A stretch of DNA of 6,259 nucleotides, taken from assembly GCA_900553265.1 (NCBI GenBank), contig USDD01000121.1, positions 1-6,259 on the forward strand. The letters run 5' to 3'. Within the stretch, counting starts at the first letter, position 1. Every line of letters begins with the position of its first letter. The DNA is from an uncultured Eubacteriales bacterium (GTDB lineage Bacteria > Bacillota > Clostridia > Christensenellales > Aristaeellaceae). Of the stretch, positions 6,120-6,259 are shown in pieces. Both the position numbers and the translations under genes were made by a program. The notes beneath the pieces were generated by a model, which did no database searches, was not told the origin of the DNA, and was given only the letters and a program-made list of their open reading frames with translations.

Positions 6120-6154
6120 GTACCCAGAGCAATATCTGGGTGCTTCTTTTTTTT
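6120..6154 (+). terminator. Intrinsic terminator of the ABC exporter operon
   Basis: Arms ACCCAGA (6122-6128) and TCTGGGT (6135-6141) enclose a 6-base loop. The stem can grow to 9 bp by a T-G wobble (6121/6142) and a G-C pair (6120/6143). It is followed by a run of TTCTTTTTTTT (6144-6154). Hairpin plus T-run on the plus strand, 40 bases past the second exporter stop, is a clear rho-independent terminator. Confidence 0.88.
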
Positions 6155-6259
6155 GGCAAAGTCCGCGGCCTCCATCCAGACAGCGCCCGCCGCCAAGGAT
6201 TTGCGGCAACACCGCACAATTCGGCGGTGCGTCTGGCTCTGTCTTTTCCGCCATCTGCG
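6155..6259. other. No supported gene; right-edge intergenic sequence
   Basis: After the terminator I see no coding region with a credible start, ribosome site and codon pattern. One 6-bp inverted repeat, caccgc (6210-6215) and gcggtg (6224-6229) with an 8-base loop, lies here but has no T-run next to it on either strand. The window ends before any neighbouring gene appears. Confidence 0.5.

Noticed and set aside
4112..6217. A 701-residue minus-strand open frame opposite the second exporter gene.
   Set aside because: Low-complexity His/Asp/Val/Gln composition, no recognisable domain, and it runs through the terminator region; it is a shadow of the ABC gene.
6210..6229. Inverted repeat near the right edge as a terminator or RNA element.
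   Set aside because: Six-bp stem with an 8-base loop in GC-rich sequence and no adjacent T-run; could easily be chance.
5985..6254. A small minus-strand frame starting at 6254 with a plausible-looking N terminus.
   Set aside because: It runs back through the terminator, the palindrome and the 3' end of the exporter gene, and has no domain. Too little upstream sequence remains to judge a ribosome site.
1..6259. CRISPR arrays, tRNA or rRNA genes, insertion sequences, toxin-antitoxin or defence genes.
   Set aside because: No regularly spaced repeats of CRISPR type, no tRNA-like cloverleaf, no transposase motif and no terminal inverted repeats were seen; nearly all of the sequence is accounted for by the five genes.

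Overview
The window is GC-rich, with codon third positions mostly G or C, and its gaps between genes are short and AT-richer. It encodes both subunits of dipicolinate synthase, so the host is very probably an endospore-forming Firmicute. The high GC points to a GC-rich clostridial lineage rather than Bacillus or classical low-GC Clostridium, but there is no rRNA or other marker here to place it more finely.

Layout from left to right. Bases 1-80 hold no gene but contain a textbook sigma-A promoter on the minus strand, firing leftward out of the window. Next come dpaB (81-686) and dpaA (679-1482), both read on the minus strand as a translationally coupled dpaA-dpaB pair that makes dipicolinic acid for the spore core. 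Upstream of dpaA on the same strand lies an AraC-family regulator (1582-2382). A 153-base gap then separates this regulator from two plus-strand genes (2536-4275 and 4277-6082), a tightly coupled pair of half-size ABC exporters. The pair ends with a long perfect palindrome and a separate hairpin plus T-run terminator. The last 105 bases show no supported gene.

How the parts work together. The two ABC half-transporters have complementary ATP-site defects. The first lacks the catalytic Glu and the H-loop His, and the second has an altered signature motif. They should therefore form a heterodimeric exporter of the TM287/288, BmrCD or LmrCD type, with one active and one degenerate ATP site. The AraC regulator is transcribed divergently from them. 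The gap between them holds a 14-base direct repeat with an exact 21-base period, placed next to a candidate extended -10 promoter for the exporter and over a candidate -10 for the regulator. This is the layout expected of an AraC-type operator that activates the exporter and represses its own gene. The exported substrate cannot be read from the sequence.

Overall this is a fairly ordinary chromosomal region: a sporulation operon next to a regulated multidrug-type exporter module. I found no previously undescribed system. The points most worth a second look are the operator and promoter arrangement at 2398-2458, the GTG start of dpaA, and the consensus promoter leaving the window at the left edge.
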